Shown: piece by piece, positions 9,156-18,457 of the stretch
Numbering within the stretch: the first letter of the stretch is position 1
Layout of the letters: each line of letters starts with the position of its first letter
From: Clostridium sp. TW13
GTDB taxonomy: Bacteria; Bacillota; Clostridia; Clostridiales; Clostridiaceae
Assembly: GCF_024345225.1 (NCBI RefSeq)
Contig: NZ_BROD01000001.1
Location: 558,001 to 622,000, forward strand
Direction of reading: 5' to 3'
DNA: 64,000 nucleotides
Notes under the pieces: model-generated
The model's input: the letters and a program-made list of their open reading frames with translations, nothing else
The model's database searches: none
Told to the model about the DNA's origin: nothing
Position numbers and translations under genes: made by a program

Positions 9156-10195
9156 ATATAAAATCAAGATTCGGTTTATGGTGGAGAATGATAATAAGTG
9201 TTTTTCTTATCATGAATATTTCAGTTGTATTAATAGCTATTGCTATATTTATAATATACAAATTATCACATTATTCAAATGATATGTTAAAGCATATATT
9301 TCCATTTATAGCTATATGTATTCTAAGTATAATAGTTTCTACATTTTTCACAATATTCATAATGCATAGGATACTGAAACCTATTGAAGCTTTAATTATA
9401 GCAACAAAACAAGTAGCTAAGGGAGATTTTAGTGTTCGACTTAATGAAAATTATAAAGAAAGCACAATTAAAGATATGAATAGTTATTTCAATAAAATGA
9501 TAAGAGAATTAGATGGAATTGAGACATTTAGGAATGATTTTATAGTTAATGTTTCACATGAGTTTAAAACACCAATATCTGCAATTGAGGGATATGCAAC
9601 TTTGCTGCAGGATAGGGGCCTATGTGAAGAAGAACATGATGAATATACAAAGATGATCATTGAAAGTGCAAGGCAATTATCCATTTTAAGTAGTAATATA
9701 TTAAAATTATCAAAACTGGAGAGTCAAGAGATTGTTGTTGAGAAAACAATTTATCAGTTAGATGAGCAGATAAGGCAAGCTCTATTACTATTAGAAGTTA
9801 AATGGAGTAAAAAGAATATAAATCTTAATATTGACTTAAGTCCAATTGAATTCTATGGCAATGAAGACTTACTTATTCAGGTGTGGTTTAATTTGTTAAG
9901 TAATGCTATAAAATTTACTCCTGAAAATGGATCCATTCAGATAGTTATGAGACAGATAGATCAATTGGTAACCGTGGAGATTTCTGACACAGGCATAGGA
10001 ATGACAGAGGATACGCGAAAACACATATTTGAAAAATTTTATCAAGGAGATAAAAATCGTAATGTTGAAGGAAATGGTCTTGGACTCACACTTGTAAAAA
10101 GAATAATAGATTTATGTAATGGAGAGATAAAAGTACAAAGTGAATATGGAAAGGGATCAACATTTATAGTGAAATTAGAAAATACTGAGGTATAA
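9152..10195 (+). CDS. Sensor histidine kinase of the ABC exporter module
   Basis: 347 residues with two helices (about 12-36 and 50-72) separated by a short loop, a HAMP domain (about 72-124), H-box NVSHEFKTP with His136, N-box NLLSNAIKF, and G boxes DTGIGM and GNGLGLTLVK. It starts at the ATGA overlap with the regulator gene. The short external loop argues against direct binding of a large ligand; kinases paired with MacB- or Bce-like exporters often sense through the transporter. The inducing compound is unknown. Confidence 0.92.
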   Translation: MNIKSRFGLWWRMIISVFLIMNISVVLIAIAIFIIYKLSHYSNDMLKHIFPFIAICILSIIVSTFFTIFIMHRILKPIEALIIATKQVAKGDFSVRLNENYKESTIKDMNSYFNKMIRELDGIETFRNDFIVNVSHEFKTPISAIEGYATLLQDRGLCEEEHDEYTKMIIESARQLSILSSNILKLSKLESQEIVVEKTIYQLDEQIRQALLLLEVKWSKKNINLNIDLSPIEFYGNEDLLIQVWFNLLSNAIKFTPENGSIQIVMRQIDQLVTVEISDTGIGMTEDTRKHIFEKFYQGDKNRNVEGNGLGLTLVKRIIDLCNGEIKVQSEYGKGSTFIVKLENTEV

Positions 10196-10247
10196 AATTA
10201 TCTATGAGATAGGTGTAAAATTTGGAATGTGTTATATTGTGGGATAA

Positions 10248-10415
10248 AAAGAGCATAACTTATATTTTAAAGACATTGATGTTAGTTCTCTTTATCTTAG
10301 TTTTTTTGAAGATAATATAGTGGCATATAATTTGAATACAAGCTTAGGTTTTAAGTATATAGGGGAAAAAGATGTGAATGGAGAACTGATATATCAGGTG
10401 AAGATAGTGTGCTAA
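10248..10415 (+). pseudogene. GNAT acetyltransferase remnant (C-terminal end only)
   Basis: An open stretch of 55 codons, just after a stop at 10245, encodes the final beta strands of a GNAT enzyme: EDNIVAYNLNTSLGFKYIG matches the family pattern of a residue pair leading to a GF motif, and then a normal ending follows. The acetyl-CoA-binding motif A and the N-terminal part are absent and no start codon with a ribosome site is seen. It is most likely the leftover of a deleted acetyltransferase gene between the kinase gene and the nanE operon. The rest of the 10196-10504 gap holds the nanE promoter. Confidence 0.6.
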
Positions 10416-10433
10416 AAAGGAATGATAGTCTCA

Positions 10434-10461
10434 TTGAAAATGTAAACGTATGTACTATAAT
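10434..10461 (+). promoter_or_regulatory. Promoter of the nanE operon with candidate cre (CcpA) site
   Basis: TTGAAA (10434-10439), 16-bp spacer, TATAAT (10456-10461). The spacer contains TGTAAACGTATGTA (10441-10454), matching 12 of 14 positions of the catabolite-responsive element. A repressor bound there would block RNA polymerase, which fits carbon catabolite repression of an amino-sugar operon. Confidence 0.55.
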
Positions 10462-10504
10462 ATGATTATACGATTGTTGTAATATTATGTATGAAGGTGA
10501 TATA

Positions 10505-11209
10505 TTGAATACTCTTGAATGTTTAAAAAATAAATTAATAGTATCTTGTCAAGCTTTACCCAGTGAGCCATTGCACTCTTCTTTTATAATGGGAAGGATG
10601 GCACTAGCAGCAAAGGAAGGTGGTGCTTCTGGAATCAGAGCTAATACAAAAGAAGATATATTGGAAATCAAGCGAAATGTTGATTTGCCTATCATAGGTA
10701 TAGTTAAAAAGGACTATGATGATAGTGATGTGTATATTACTCCAACTATGGCTGAAATTGAGGAATTGATAGAGTCTAAAGTTGAGATTATTGCTCTTGA
10801 TGCTACAACTTCTATGAGACCTAATAAATTATCCTTAGATAAATTCTTTTTTAATATCAAAGAGAAATATCCAAAGCAATTATTAATGGCTGATTGTTCA
10901 ACCTATGAGGAAGCAATACATGCAGATAAATTAGGTTTTGATTTTATTGGGACAACATTAGTAGGTTATACCAAGCAAAGCCAAGGAGCCAAAATAGAGG
11001 AAAATGATTTTGAATTGATAAGAAGGATATTGGACAAGGTTAAAAAACCAGTGATAGCAGAAGGAAACATAGATACACCTGAAAAAGCACGTCGTGTTTT
11101 AGAACTAGGGTGCCACAGTGTTGTAGTAGGCTCAATTATTACAAGACCACAAATCATTACAAAAAAATTTGCAGACCAAATAAATAATGTAGGAAGGTGT
11201 TGTGATTGA
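10505..11209 (+). CDS. nanE: N-acetylmannosamine-6-phosphate 2-epimerase
   Basis: 234 residues forming a TIM barrel of the NanE family: [10 protein letters not shown] near the start, GIVKKDY with the catalytic Lys region, [16 protein letters not shown] and [11 protein letters not shown] with the catalytic Glu region, ending with the phosphate-binding [10 protein letters not shown]. The enzyme converts ManNAc-6-phosphate to GlcNAc-6-phosphate in sialic acid or ManNAc use. I chose TTG 10505 since GAAGGTGA lies 4 bases upstream; ATG 10487 in the same frame lacks a ribosome site. The stop overlaps the next start by one base. No neuraminate lyase or transporter is nearby, so the ManNAc-6-P source is probably another pathway. 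Confidence 0.93.
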   Translation: MNTLECLKNKLIVSCQALPSEPLHSSFIMGRMALAAKEGGASGIRANTKEDILEIKRNVDLPIIGIVKKDYDDSDVYITPTMAEIEELIESKVEIIALDATTSMRPNKLSLDKFFFNIKEKYPKQLLMADCSTYEEAIHADKLGFDFIGTTLVGYTKQSQGAKIEENDFELIRRILDKVKKPVIAEGNIDTPEKARRVLELGCHSVVVGSIITRPQIITKKFADQINNVGRCCD

Positions 11210-12735
11210 TGAAGGTACTATTTATTCCATTAGATGAAAGACCTTGCAATTTCAATTTTCCACAGGATGTAGTTAAGGTACGAAGAGATATTGAATTAGT
11301 AGTACCAGAAAAGAGCCTGTTAGGAGATAAAAAAACAGCAGCAGATACAAAAAAATTATGGGAGTTTGTTTTTGAAAATGCAGTGGGGTGTGATTACGCA
11401 GTAATTTCTGTTGATATGTTGGTTTATGGAGGGTTAATACCTTCTAGACTTCATTGTTTGAGCTCAGAAGAAGTGGGAGAGTATATTGAGAATATCAAAA
11501 AAGTTAAGAAATTCAATCCAAACCTTAAAATTTATGCATTTAATTGTATAATGAGATCTCCCCAATATAATTCAGCAGAAGAGGAACCTGAATATTATGG
11601 GGCCTATGGATATAGCATATTTAGAAGAGCATATTTGATGGACAAGAGAGAAAGGTCTAGCCTTTCTAAGGAAGAAGAAAATGAATTTGATAATATAAAG
11701 ATACCTAATGAAATAATTGATGACTATGAAAACAGAAGAGAATTTAATTTAAAGGTTAATATGAAGGTTGTTGAATTAGTTAAGGAAGGAATAATTGACT
11801 TCTTAACAATACCACAGGATGATTCTTGTGAGTATGGATATACAGCTATTGCTCAAAGAAAAGTTATTAGGTTTGTTAAAGAAAACAAGTTAGAATTTAA
11901 GGTGAATATATATCCAGGAGCTGATGAAGTAGCATGTTCTTTATTAGCTAGAATATTAAATAATTATTTGAATAGAACAGTTAAGGTATATCCTTTTTAT
12001 GCATCTACTTTAGGACCAACTATTATACCATTTTATGAAGATAGGCCAATGAATGAAAGCCTAAAATATCATATACGTGTATGTGGAGCAGAAATTGTAG
12101 AGGACTATAAAGATGCAGATCTTATATTAGCAATTAATTGTCCAGGAAAGAAAATGCAGGAGGCCTGTGAACAATTAACAAATTTAGATTTAACCTTTAC
12201 TTCACATAGAAATCTACAGGATTTTGTTTTTAGAATACAAAAATACGTAAATAGTGGTGAGAAGGTAATTGTTTGTGATTCAGCGTTTTGTAATGGAGGA
12301 GATCTACAGCTAATAGATTTTATGGACAGGTTAGGTATATTGGATAAGATTATAGCTTATGCAGGATGGAATACAAATTGCAATTCTCTAGGGACTGTCT
12401 TATCTTCTGGAATACACGCATTTGATCAGAAAGAAAATCAAGAAATAATTAGAAATATTATATATAGAGTTGTTGAAGATGCACTATATCAAGCTAATGT
12501 TAGAGATAAATTAACCAATGAGTTTTTGCCTAAGTATGGAATGAATATATTTGATTTAAAAGACAAACAATCTGAAGTTGAAAAAGAAATTAGAAAGCTA
12601 TTAGTAGAAGAATATAATAAGCTTAATATTTCTAATATGTATGAGTTGAATATAGAAAAAGTATTTTTACCATGGAAAAGGATGTTTGAAGTTGGCTTAG
12701 AATTGTCTATAGTTAGAAAGGAATTGAAAATATGA
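11209..12735 (+). CDS. DUF4127 family protein in amino-sugar operon
   Basis: 508 residues, recognisable as DUF4127 from the opening FIPLDERPCN, the VPEKSLLGDKK stretch, SVDMLVYGGLIPSR and PQDDSCEYG. The function of this family is not established. Acidic and polar residues cluster in the conserved blocks (LDERP, SVDML, PQDDS, GADE), compatible with a metal- or sugar-phosphate-binding enzyme, but that is inference. No signal peptide or membrane helix is seen, so it acts in the cytoplasm. It is translationally coupled to nanE upstream (TGATG) and to the kinase downstream (ATGA), which ties it to ManNAc/GlcNAc metabolism. ATG 11209 has an AGGAAGGTG ribosome site. Confidence 0.88.
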   Translation: MKVLFIPLDERPCNFNFPQDVVKVRRDIELVVPEKSLLGDKKTAADTKKLWEFVFENAVGCDYAVISVDMLVYGGLIPSRLHCLSSEEVGEYIENIKKVKKFNPNLKIYAFNCIMRSPQYNSAEEEPEYYGAYGYSIFRRAYLMDKRERSSLSKEEENEFDNIKIPNEIIDDYENRREFNLKVNMKVVELVKEGIIDFLTIPQDDSCEYGYTAIAQRKVIRFVKENKLEFKVNIYPGADEVACSLLARILNNYLNRTVKVYPFYASTLGPTIIPFYEDRPMNESLKYHIRVCGAEIVEDYKDADLILAINCPGKKMQEACEQLTNLDLTFTSHRNLQDFVFRIQKYVNSGEKVIVCDSAFCNGGDLQLIDFMDRLGILDKIIAYAGWNTNCNSLGTVLSSGIHAFDQKENQEIIRNIIYRVVEDALYQANVRDKLTNEFLPKYGMNIFDLKDKQSEVEKEIRKLLVEEYNKLNISNMYELNIEKVFLPWKRMFEVGLELSIVRKELKI

Positions 12736-13631
12736 AATATGTTATTGGTGTAGATGGTGGAGGAACCAAAACAGAAGTTATAGCTTACAATAGTGCTGGA
12801 GAGCAGATAGCCTGTGGATATGGAGGATTTGCAAACATAATTGAAGATAGACAACAAGGATTAGATAACATAGGCATGGCTATATCTCAATGCATGGAAA
12901 ATTTGAATAGAAGTGATTGTGTTCATATTTATGCTGGAATTTCAGGAATGGAAGTAGGTAACAATAAAGAAATAATAGAGAATTATTTAACGGGTAGATT
13001 TAATACTTCTATTACTGTAATTAATGATGCGGATTTAGCTTTTTATGCTCTTTTAAAAGGAGAAGATGGGATAATAACAATCTCGGGGACAGGCTCTGTG
13101 AGTTTTGGATTTCATAAAGATAAATATTTTCGTGCAGGTGGATGGGGAAAAATATTAGGTGATGAAGGCAGTGGCTATGATATAGCATTAAATGGCTTAA
13201 AGAAAGTAGTTAGTGAGATAGATGATGGACTAGAAAGTTCAGACTTAAGTAAAGAAATCTTGAGTTATATTAATGTATCAAATATTTATGATATGGTTGA
13301 ATTTGTTTCTAATTCAAATAAAACAGATATTGCAGCTATAACTCCAGTTATAGTAAAGGCTGCAGAAAGAAATGATGAGAATGCAGTTAATATATTAAAG
13401 GTGGCTAGCAAAGAGTTAGCAAATATCACCGTGAAGGTTTATAAAATGCTTGGCTTTCAATCTCAAGTTAATATATGCATATTGGGAAGTATTCTTACCA
13501 AAGTTTCTATTATAAAGGAGAATTATATAAGATATCTATCAAAAGAAATAAAGGATTTTAATATCATAAATGAATGCATATCGTCTGCAAAGGGAAGTTA
13601 TTATCTAGCTATAAAGAATCGAGAATTCTAA
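12732..13631 (+). CDS. BadF/BadG/BcrA/BcrD-type ATPase, likely N-acetylglucosamine (amino sugar) kinase
   Basis: 299 residues with the ASKHA fold: phosphate-1 motif GVDGGGTKTE at 6-15, a second strand with INDADLAFYA, phosphate-2 ISGTGSVSFGF, and GDEGSGYDIA. This arrangement matches GlcNAc kinase-like BadF family proteins rather than the (R)-2-hydroxyacyl-CoA dehydratase activators, as the iron-sulfur Cys residues of activators are missing. It probably phosphorylates an amino sugar with ATP; the product could feed NanE in the same operon if the sugar is ManNAc. It starts within the end of the DUF4127 gene. Confidence 0.85.
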   Translation: MKYVIGVDGGGTKTEVIAYNSAGEQIACGYGGFANIIEDRQQGLDNIGMAISQCMENLNRSDCVHIYAGISGMEVGNNKEIIENYLTGRFNTSITVINDADLAFYALLKGEDGIITISGTGSVSFGFHKDKYFRAGGWGKILGDEGSGYDIALNGLKKVVSEIDDGLESSDLSKEILSYINVSNIYDMVEFVSNSNKTDIAAITPVIVKAAERNDENAVNILKVASKELANITVKVYKMLGFQSQVNICILGSILTKVSIIKENYIRYLSKEIKDFNIINECISSAKGSYYLAIKNREF

Positions 13632-13635
13632 TTAA

Positions 13636-13689
13636 ATATGGTGTTGTAGAGTTATTTGAAAAATGAATCTACAACACCATATTCTTATA
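13636..13689 (+). terminator. Terminator of the nanE operon
   Basis: A perfect 15-bp stem: ATATGGTGTTGTAGA (13636-13650) with its complement at 13668-13682, 17-base loop, followed by a T-rich run. The three preceding genes share this single end. Confidence 0.8.
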
Positions 13690-13714
13690 TTTAAAAATAA
13701 TTTTTATTAATATA

Positions 13715-13745
13715 TTGACTGTTCCCCAAGGGATCGCGTTAGAAT
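13715..13745 (+). promoter_or_regulatory. MerR-type promoter with 19-bp spacer for ABC exporter operon
   Basis: TTGACT (13715-13720) and TAGAAT (13740-13745) are 19 bp apart instead of 17, the hallmark of promoters activated by MerR proteins through DNA distortion. The spacer has a dyad with TCCC and GGGA around CAA, similar in style to BmrR-type operators. The MerR gene of the same operon is the natural regulator. Confidence 0.7.
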
Positions 13746-13776
13746 TTTATCAACGAAGACAGTGGGAGATGTTAAT

Positions 13777-14508
13777 ATGGAAGAAAAAGTATTGCAAGTT
13801 ACAAATTTGACAAAGCACTATAAAAGAAAAAATGCTGTTGATGGCATAAGTTTTTCATTAAATAAGGGAGAAATTGTGGCATTAACTGGTCCTAATGGAG
13901 CTGGTAAAACTACTACTATTAAGTGTATTTTGGGACTTCTTAGAAAGAATGAAGGAGAAATATTTATAAATGGTACCGACAATAAATCTAAGGATGTTAA
14001 ATACAAATTAGCGTATATACCTGAAACTCCTGATATATACCCAATGCTTACAGTATGGGAGCACCTAAAGTTTATGGCACTTGTATATAAGATTAATAAT
14101 TGGACTGTGGTAGCTGAAAAAATATTATCTAAATTTGATATAGCAGATAAGAAGGATGAGCTGGCTAAAAATCTTTCCAAAGGGATGAAGCAGAAGCTTT
14201 CTATATGTTGTGCATTAATTCATAATCCGGAAATTTTCTTTGTAGATGAGCCTTTTATAGGCCTTGATCCTAAGGCTGTGAGAGAATTAAAGGATGCTTT
14301 TAAAGCTTTAAAGGAAGAAGGAAAAACTATACTTATAAGTACTCATATGCTGGATGCTGCTGAAAATCTATGTGATAGAATAATTGTTGTGAAAAAGGGG
14401 AGAGTGTTAGCCGAAGGTAGTATAGAAGATTTAAGACACAAAATAAAAGTTTCTCAAGAGACTTCCCTTGAAGATATATTCTTAGAGGTGACTGAAGATG
14501 AAAAATAG
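13777..14508 (+). CDS. ABC-2 type exporter ATPase
   Basis: 243 residues with Walker A GPNGAGKTTTIK, signature LSKGMKQKLS, Walker B IFFVDEPFIGLD and switch His in ISTHMLDAA. The DEPFIGLD form is usual in ABC-2 drug and peptide exporters. ATG 13777 has GGGAG 9 bases upstream; a GTG at 13762 is in frame but overlaps that site. It overlaps the membrane protein gene by 11 bases. Expression is probably switched on by the MerR regulator at the operon end in answer to a toxic compound. Confidence 0.92.
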   Translation: MEEKVLQVTNLTKHYKRKNAVDGISFSLNKGEIVALTGPNGAGKTTTIKCILGLLRKNEGEIFINGTDNKSKDVKYKLAYIPETPDIYPMLTVWEHLKFMALVYKINNWTVVAEKILSKFDIADKKDELAKNLSKGMKQKLSICCALIHNPEIFFVDEPFIGLDPKAVRELKDAFKALKEEGKTILISTHMLDAAENLCDRIIVVKKGRVLAEGSIEDLRHKIKVSQETSLEDIFLEVTEDEK

Positions 14509-16117
14509 TGGATTTAAGGATTTTCTCTCTTTAGCATATATAGAAATAACTAAATATAAGAATAGAGTTATAGAGTCTTTTAGGCATCCATTAACTGCAA
14601 TAAAAACTATGGGGTCATTCCTTTTTCCTTTTATAGTTATTTTGTTTTTATATACAAGAAAAAATGGAGGAGGTTATACTCTTTTGCAGGTTATAATAAA
14701 ACCGCATATATTATCAGCTATAATTATGCTTATATTACTTTTGATATTTATGCTTACAATTTATAATTCTGTAGCCAAATATAATCCCTCTCAATTTGAA
14801 TCTGCCGATGTTAATTATTTGTTTCCGTCACCTATAAGTCCACGAACAATTTACGCTTGGACAATTATAAGAAAATGTATAAAGGGGTTAATAGGGTCAA
14901 TTTTGTTGGTTGTAGTAATGGTTATTACCGTATCAAGGGTTTCAGAGGTTCATATATTTAAGCTTATATATGTTATTATTGCAATATTACTATTTCCTAT
15001 ATTGCAAAATGCATTGATATTTCTTGTATATACTATATCTAACAGATTTAATTTAGGTAAGCTGATAAAATATTGTATTTTATCATTTGCAGGGGTTATA
15101 GTTTTCCACCTGATTTATAATACTGTTGGCAGTAAAAATATACTTGATACAGTGATCGATATATTAAATGAAAAGTTTTTTTCTACCATTCTGATTGTAG
15201 GGTGGTTAAGAGATATGCTGATAGCTCCTTTTGTAGCTAATAAGGCACCTTTTATTCAGACAGTTGTATTAGTTGTCATTACAACAGCAATGCTATTTTG
15301 TGCAATTTACTTTGCTGATGACTATTATGAAGAAGCTGGTGAAGATGTTGGTTATCACGAAAAAATTGTGGATACTCATTCAAGTACTATTTATGATATT
15401 GTTGATAACTTAGAAGATTCAAAGAAAAGTAAAACAGTTGAAGCGTTCAATATAAAAGAGCTTAGAGGACCGTGGGCTTTTATTTGGAAAAGCTCTATAA
15501 TAAACAAGCGAACTGCAAAGAAAGGTGGTTTAATTGGATATGCAATTGCTTTAATAGCATCAGGGGTTATGTGTTACTTTCTTAGAGGAAAAGAGTTCAG
15601 CAGTTTTTATCCATTATTTATATTAGTATTTTTACAAGGAGCAATTAGTTCAGCGCAGATATCATCTCCTCTGAAGTATGAAATAAAGAAGCAATATTTA
15701 TTTCTTTTGCCAGGTAGTGCTGCTGCAAAACTTTTAGCTTTGCATGTTAAACCTATAATAAATAACGTTATAACTGATACATTGATGTTGTTACCTATAG
15801 TATTTTTTACTGAAACTTCAATTTTACAAGTGGTTCTTCTATGGTTAATAGCAGTTGTTATAATTATTTTATGTTATTTAAGTACTGTAATAATTATTTT
15901 GGTTACTCCACCTAATGATAATGGTAAAAATTTAATTATTCAATCTTTAGTTTCCTATGTAATGTTTGCTCCAGCTATAGCAGTGACTGCATTAATCGTA
16001 ATTTATCTGAAAAATGTAATGTTAGCCTTGTCAATGTTTGTTATAATTTCTATTGTAATTATTATAATAATACTCCGTTTAAGTGATTTCTTATTTAGTA
16101 AAATTGAACTTAGATAA
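14498..16117 (+). CDS. Membrane subunit of ABC exporter (putative ABC exporter family)
   Basis: 539 residues with roughly ten to twelve membrane helices in two halves, separated by a long cytoplasmic stretch (about 285-345) that contains FNIKELRGPWAFIWKSS. Length and pattern fit the family called putative ABC exporter, which is found next to single ABC ATPases in Firmicutes. It forms the membrane channel for the ATPase encoded just upstream, with overlapping genes. The substrate is not known; linkage to a drug-sensing MerR regulator suggests export of hydrophobic toxic compounds. Confidence 0.85.
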   Translation: MKNSGFKDFLSLAYIEITKYKNRVIESFRHPLTAIKTMGSFLFPFIVILFLYTRKNGGGYTLLQVIIKPHILSAIIMLILLLIFMLTIYNSVAKYNPSQFESADVNYLFPSPISPRTIYAWTIIRKCIKGLIGSILLVVVMVITVSRVSEVHIFKLIYVIIAILLFPILQNALIFLVYTISNRFNLGKLIKYCILSFAGVIVFHLIYNTVGSKNILDTVIDILNEKFFSTILIVGWLRDMLIAPFVANKAPFIQTVVLVVITTAMLFCAIYFADDYYEEAGEDVGYHEKIVDTHSSTIYDIVDNLEDSKKSKTVEAFNIKELRGPWAFIWKSSIINKRTAKKGGLIGYAIALIASGVMCYFLRGKEFSSFYPLFILVFLQGAISSAQISSPLKYEIKKQYLFLLPGSAAAKLLALHVKPIINNVITDTLMLLPIVFFTETSILQVVLLWLIAVVIIILCYLSTVIIILVTPPNDNGKNLIIQSLVSYVMFAPAIAVTALIVIYLKNVMLALSMFVIISIVIIIIILRLSDFLFSKIELR

Positions 16118-16147
16118 TTACAATCTATTTTGAAAGAAGGAATAAGG

Positions 16148-17566
16148 TTGAAAATAAGCGAAGTTATGTCCCTAACAGGACTTACTAAAAAAGCCCTTAA
16201 TTATTATGAAGATAACGGATTAATTAGTCCATCTGTATCGCAAGAAAATAATTATAGAGATTACTCTGAGAAAGATGTTGAATTATTAACTCAAATAGCA
16301 ACCTTAAGACGTTTTGGTCTTTCTGTTAAAGAGATTAAGTCAGCCCTTGAAAGTCCAGAAGCTCTTTTACAGGTAATGACTGAATATACATCAAAGCTTG
16401 CAAGGCAAATTAGTGAAATGAAGAAGTGCGAGACTGTACTGTCATCCTGTGTTAATAATTTGAAAAATGATAAAACAGATATTAAAAAAGTAACAGAGGA
16501 AATGAATGTATTGAGTAAGGCTATTGAGATGAGTGAAAAAGAGAGAGAAGGCTTCATGATTTCAGAACTTGAAAGAATTTTTCCAGGCATTTACGGAAGA
16601 GTAATATCACTATGTCTCAGCAGCTTTTTAACTGAATCTATAGATAGTAAAGAAAAAGAAGAAGCTTGGATGAATCTAGTTAAAGTTTTAGACAATATTC
16701 CGAATCTAACCATTCCAGATGAGTTGAGGCATAATATAGATATAGATGAAGAAGAATGGAAAATTGTACAAAGCAAAATAGCAGAAAATTTAAAAAATGA
16801 TAACTATATTGAAGAACGAGAAGCTAAGAGTATTAATGAAATGATGCTTTTAGATTTGTCAGAAGAGCAACAAAGGGGCTTTGAAAGGTTTTGTACTTAT
16901 ATAATATCAGATGGAAATATTGAGATTATAGGAAAAACATTAGAAGCTGTGGATAACTGCTTATCTATATTAAGTTTAAAATATAAACAAAGCAAAGAAG
17001 CACAACTAAAGAATGATGAGGAATTTCAGAAAAAGTATGAAGAAGAGGGCTTTGGAGTTGAACCATCTGTACCGTTAACTATAGTTCATAAAGAAGCAAT
17101 GAATTTTATTGGAGTTCACTATACAAAATACATTAGTAAAAAAGATTTTCCTAAGTTTGTTAGAGAAGTTTATGATAGAACTCTTAAGATATCAAATATA
17201 GTTGAGAAAGGTAAAATATATGGATTTGCAGGTGTAGATTCATTAGGTAAAGATATTGTACCACAGTCTATTTTTTCATTTGTCTTTGCAGTACAAGTGT
17301 TAGATATTAAAACTGTTCCTAATGATATGATAAGTTTTACAATGCCAAAGCATGAGTATATATTTTATAAACATGTTGGTAACATGAATGACTTGCAAAG
17401 GAGCATAAATGAAGTATTTATGTATGATTTAAAAGGAAATAATTATGAGATGGATTTATTGCCTTCATTTAATATATTTTCTTCAGATATTAGTGATGGG
17501 TGTGAATCTTCAGAAGTAGAAATATATTTTCCAGTTAGTAGAATTGTAGATAATATAGAGCAATAA
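16148..17566 (+). CDS. MerR-family regulator with GyrI-like effector domain
   Basis: 472 residues. An N-terminal MerR helix-turn-helix (about 1-70; MSLTGLTKKALNYYEDNGL) and a coiled-coil stretch are followed by an unusual helical insert of about 170 residues (120-290), then a GyrI/AraC effector-binding-like domain (about 300-472). BmrR-like drug sensors have about 270-300 residues, so this one is long. TTG 16148 is chosen because AAGGAATAAGG precedes it; another TTG at 16130 has no ribosome site. It is the last gene of the ABC exporter operon, whose promoter has the 19-bp spacer that such regulators act upon, so autoregulated drug-responsive activation is likely. Confidence 0.88.
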   Translation: MKISEVMSLTGLTKKALNYYEDNGLISPSVSQENNYRDYSEKDVELLTQIATLRRFGLSVKEIKSALESPEALLQVMTEYTSKLARQISEMKKCETVLSSCVNNLKNDKTDIKKVTEEMNVLSKAIEMSEKEREGFMISELERIFPGIYGRVISLCLSSFLTESIDSKEKEEAWMNLVKVLDNIPNLTIPDELRHNIDIDEEEWKIVQSKIAENLKNDNYIEEREAKSINEMMLLDLSEEQQRGFERFCTYIISDGNIEIIGKTLEAVDNCLSILSLKYKQSKEAQLKNDEEFQKKYEEEGFGVEPSVPLTIVHKEAMNFIGVHYTKYISKKDFPKFVREVYDRTLKISNIVEKGKIYGFAGVDSLGKDIVPQSIFSFVFAVQVLDIKTVPNDMISFTMPKHEYIFYKHVGNMNDLQRSINEVFMYDLKGNNYEMDLLPSFNIFSSDISDGCESSEVEIYFPVSRIVDNIEQ

Positions 17567-17570
17567 GTGT

Positions 17571-17601
17571 AGAGCTAAGAAAAAAGTCTTAGCTCTTTTT
17601 T
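17571..17601 (+). terminator. Terminator of ABC exporter-MerR operon
   Basis: AGAGCTAAGA (17571-17580) pairs with TCTTAGCTCT (17587-17596), and T-run follows. Confidence 0.88.
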
Positions 17602-17682
17602 ATGTAGATAAAAAGACAATAAATTGATAGTAATGGCAAAAAATGATAAACTAATGACATACTTATTAGTGAGGTGAAAATT

Positions 17683-18420
17683 ATGAAAGTATTTTTGACT
17701 AGTAGCATTGGGGGAAGTTATAAGGAGAATGGAAAAAGAATTCCTTGTGCACTTGATGACTCCAATAATTTCTTAGAATTACTTAAGAAATATTGGCCTA
17801 AAAATCCCAAATGCCTTATCTTAAGTTCTGATCCTGAAAATCAAGAGGTGAATGATAGTTTCAAATTTATATTTGATGAAGCATTTAAAATCAGTAACCT
17901 TCCGTTATCAAAAATTGATATTTGTGATAGTAGAAACGAAAATAAACTTGCTGACACAATATATGATTATAATCTTATATTTCTTGCTGGGGGACATGTT
18001 CCTACCCAGAATGAATTTTTCAATAGAATTCACTTAAAAGAATTACTTAAGAGCTATGATGGCATTGTTATTGGAATCAGTGCAGGAACTATGAATTGTG
18101 CAGATATGGTTTATGCCCAACCAGAATTAGATGGTGAAGCAATTGATCCTAACTATAAAAGATATTTGAATGGCTTGGATTTAACAACAATAAGTGTTTT
18201 TCCACATTTTCAAGATGCAAAGGATTTAACAGTAGATGGATTAAGAGTTGTAGAAGATATTTCATTAGAAGACAGTAAAATTAGACCATTTTATGCATTG
18301 GTGGATGGTTCTTATATTTTTGTTGATGATAATAAATCAACATTATATGGTGAAGCATATTATTTCAATAATGGTGCTTTTACTAAAGTGTGTGACAAAG
18401 ATAAGAGTATACAGTTATAA
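17683..18420 (+). CDS. Peptidase E-like (S51) / type 1 glutamine amidotransferase-like protein
   Basis: 245 residues of the peptidase S51 fold. LAGGHVPTQNEFF and the nucleophile elbow GISAGTMN with its Ser are visible; family members are alpha-aspartyl dipeptidases (PepE) or cyanophycinase-like enzymes that act in the cytoplasm. Ending residues form a beta-rich tail (SYIFVDDNKSTLYGEAY) as in the YgaJ-like branch. ATG 17683 follows GAGGTGAAAATT; an in-frame GTG lies within that site. The gene is alone between two terminators. Substrate is not determined. Confidence 0.85.
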   Translation: MKVFLTSSIGGSYKENGKRIPCALDDSNNFLELLKKYWPKNPKCLILSSDPENQEVNDSFKFIFDEAFKISNLPLSKIDICDSRNENKLADTIYDYNLIFLAGGHVPTQNEFFNRIHLKELLKSYDGIVIGISAGTMNCADMVYAQPELDGEAIDPNYKRYLNGLDLTTISVFPHFQDAKDLTVDGLRVVEDISLEDSKIRPFYALVDGSYIFVDDNKSTLYGEAYYFNNGAFTKVCDKDKSIQL

Positions 18421-18457
18421 ATGGAAGCATTTAGACTAAAAAGTTACGTAATTATAT

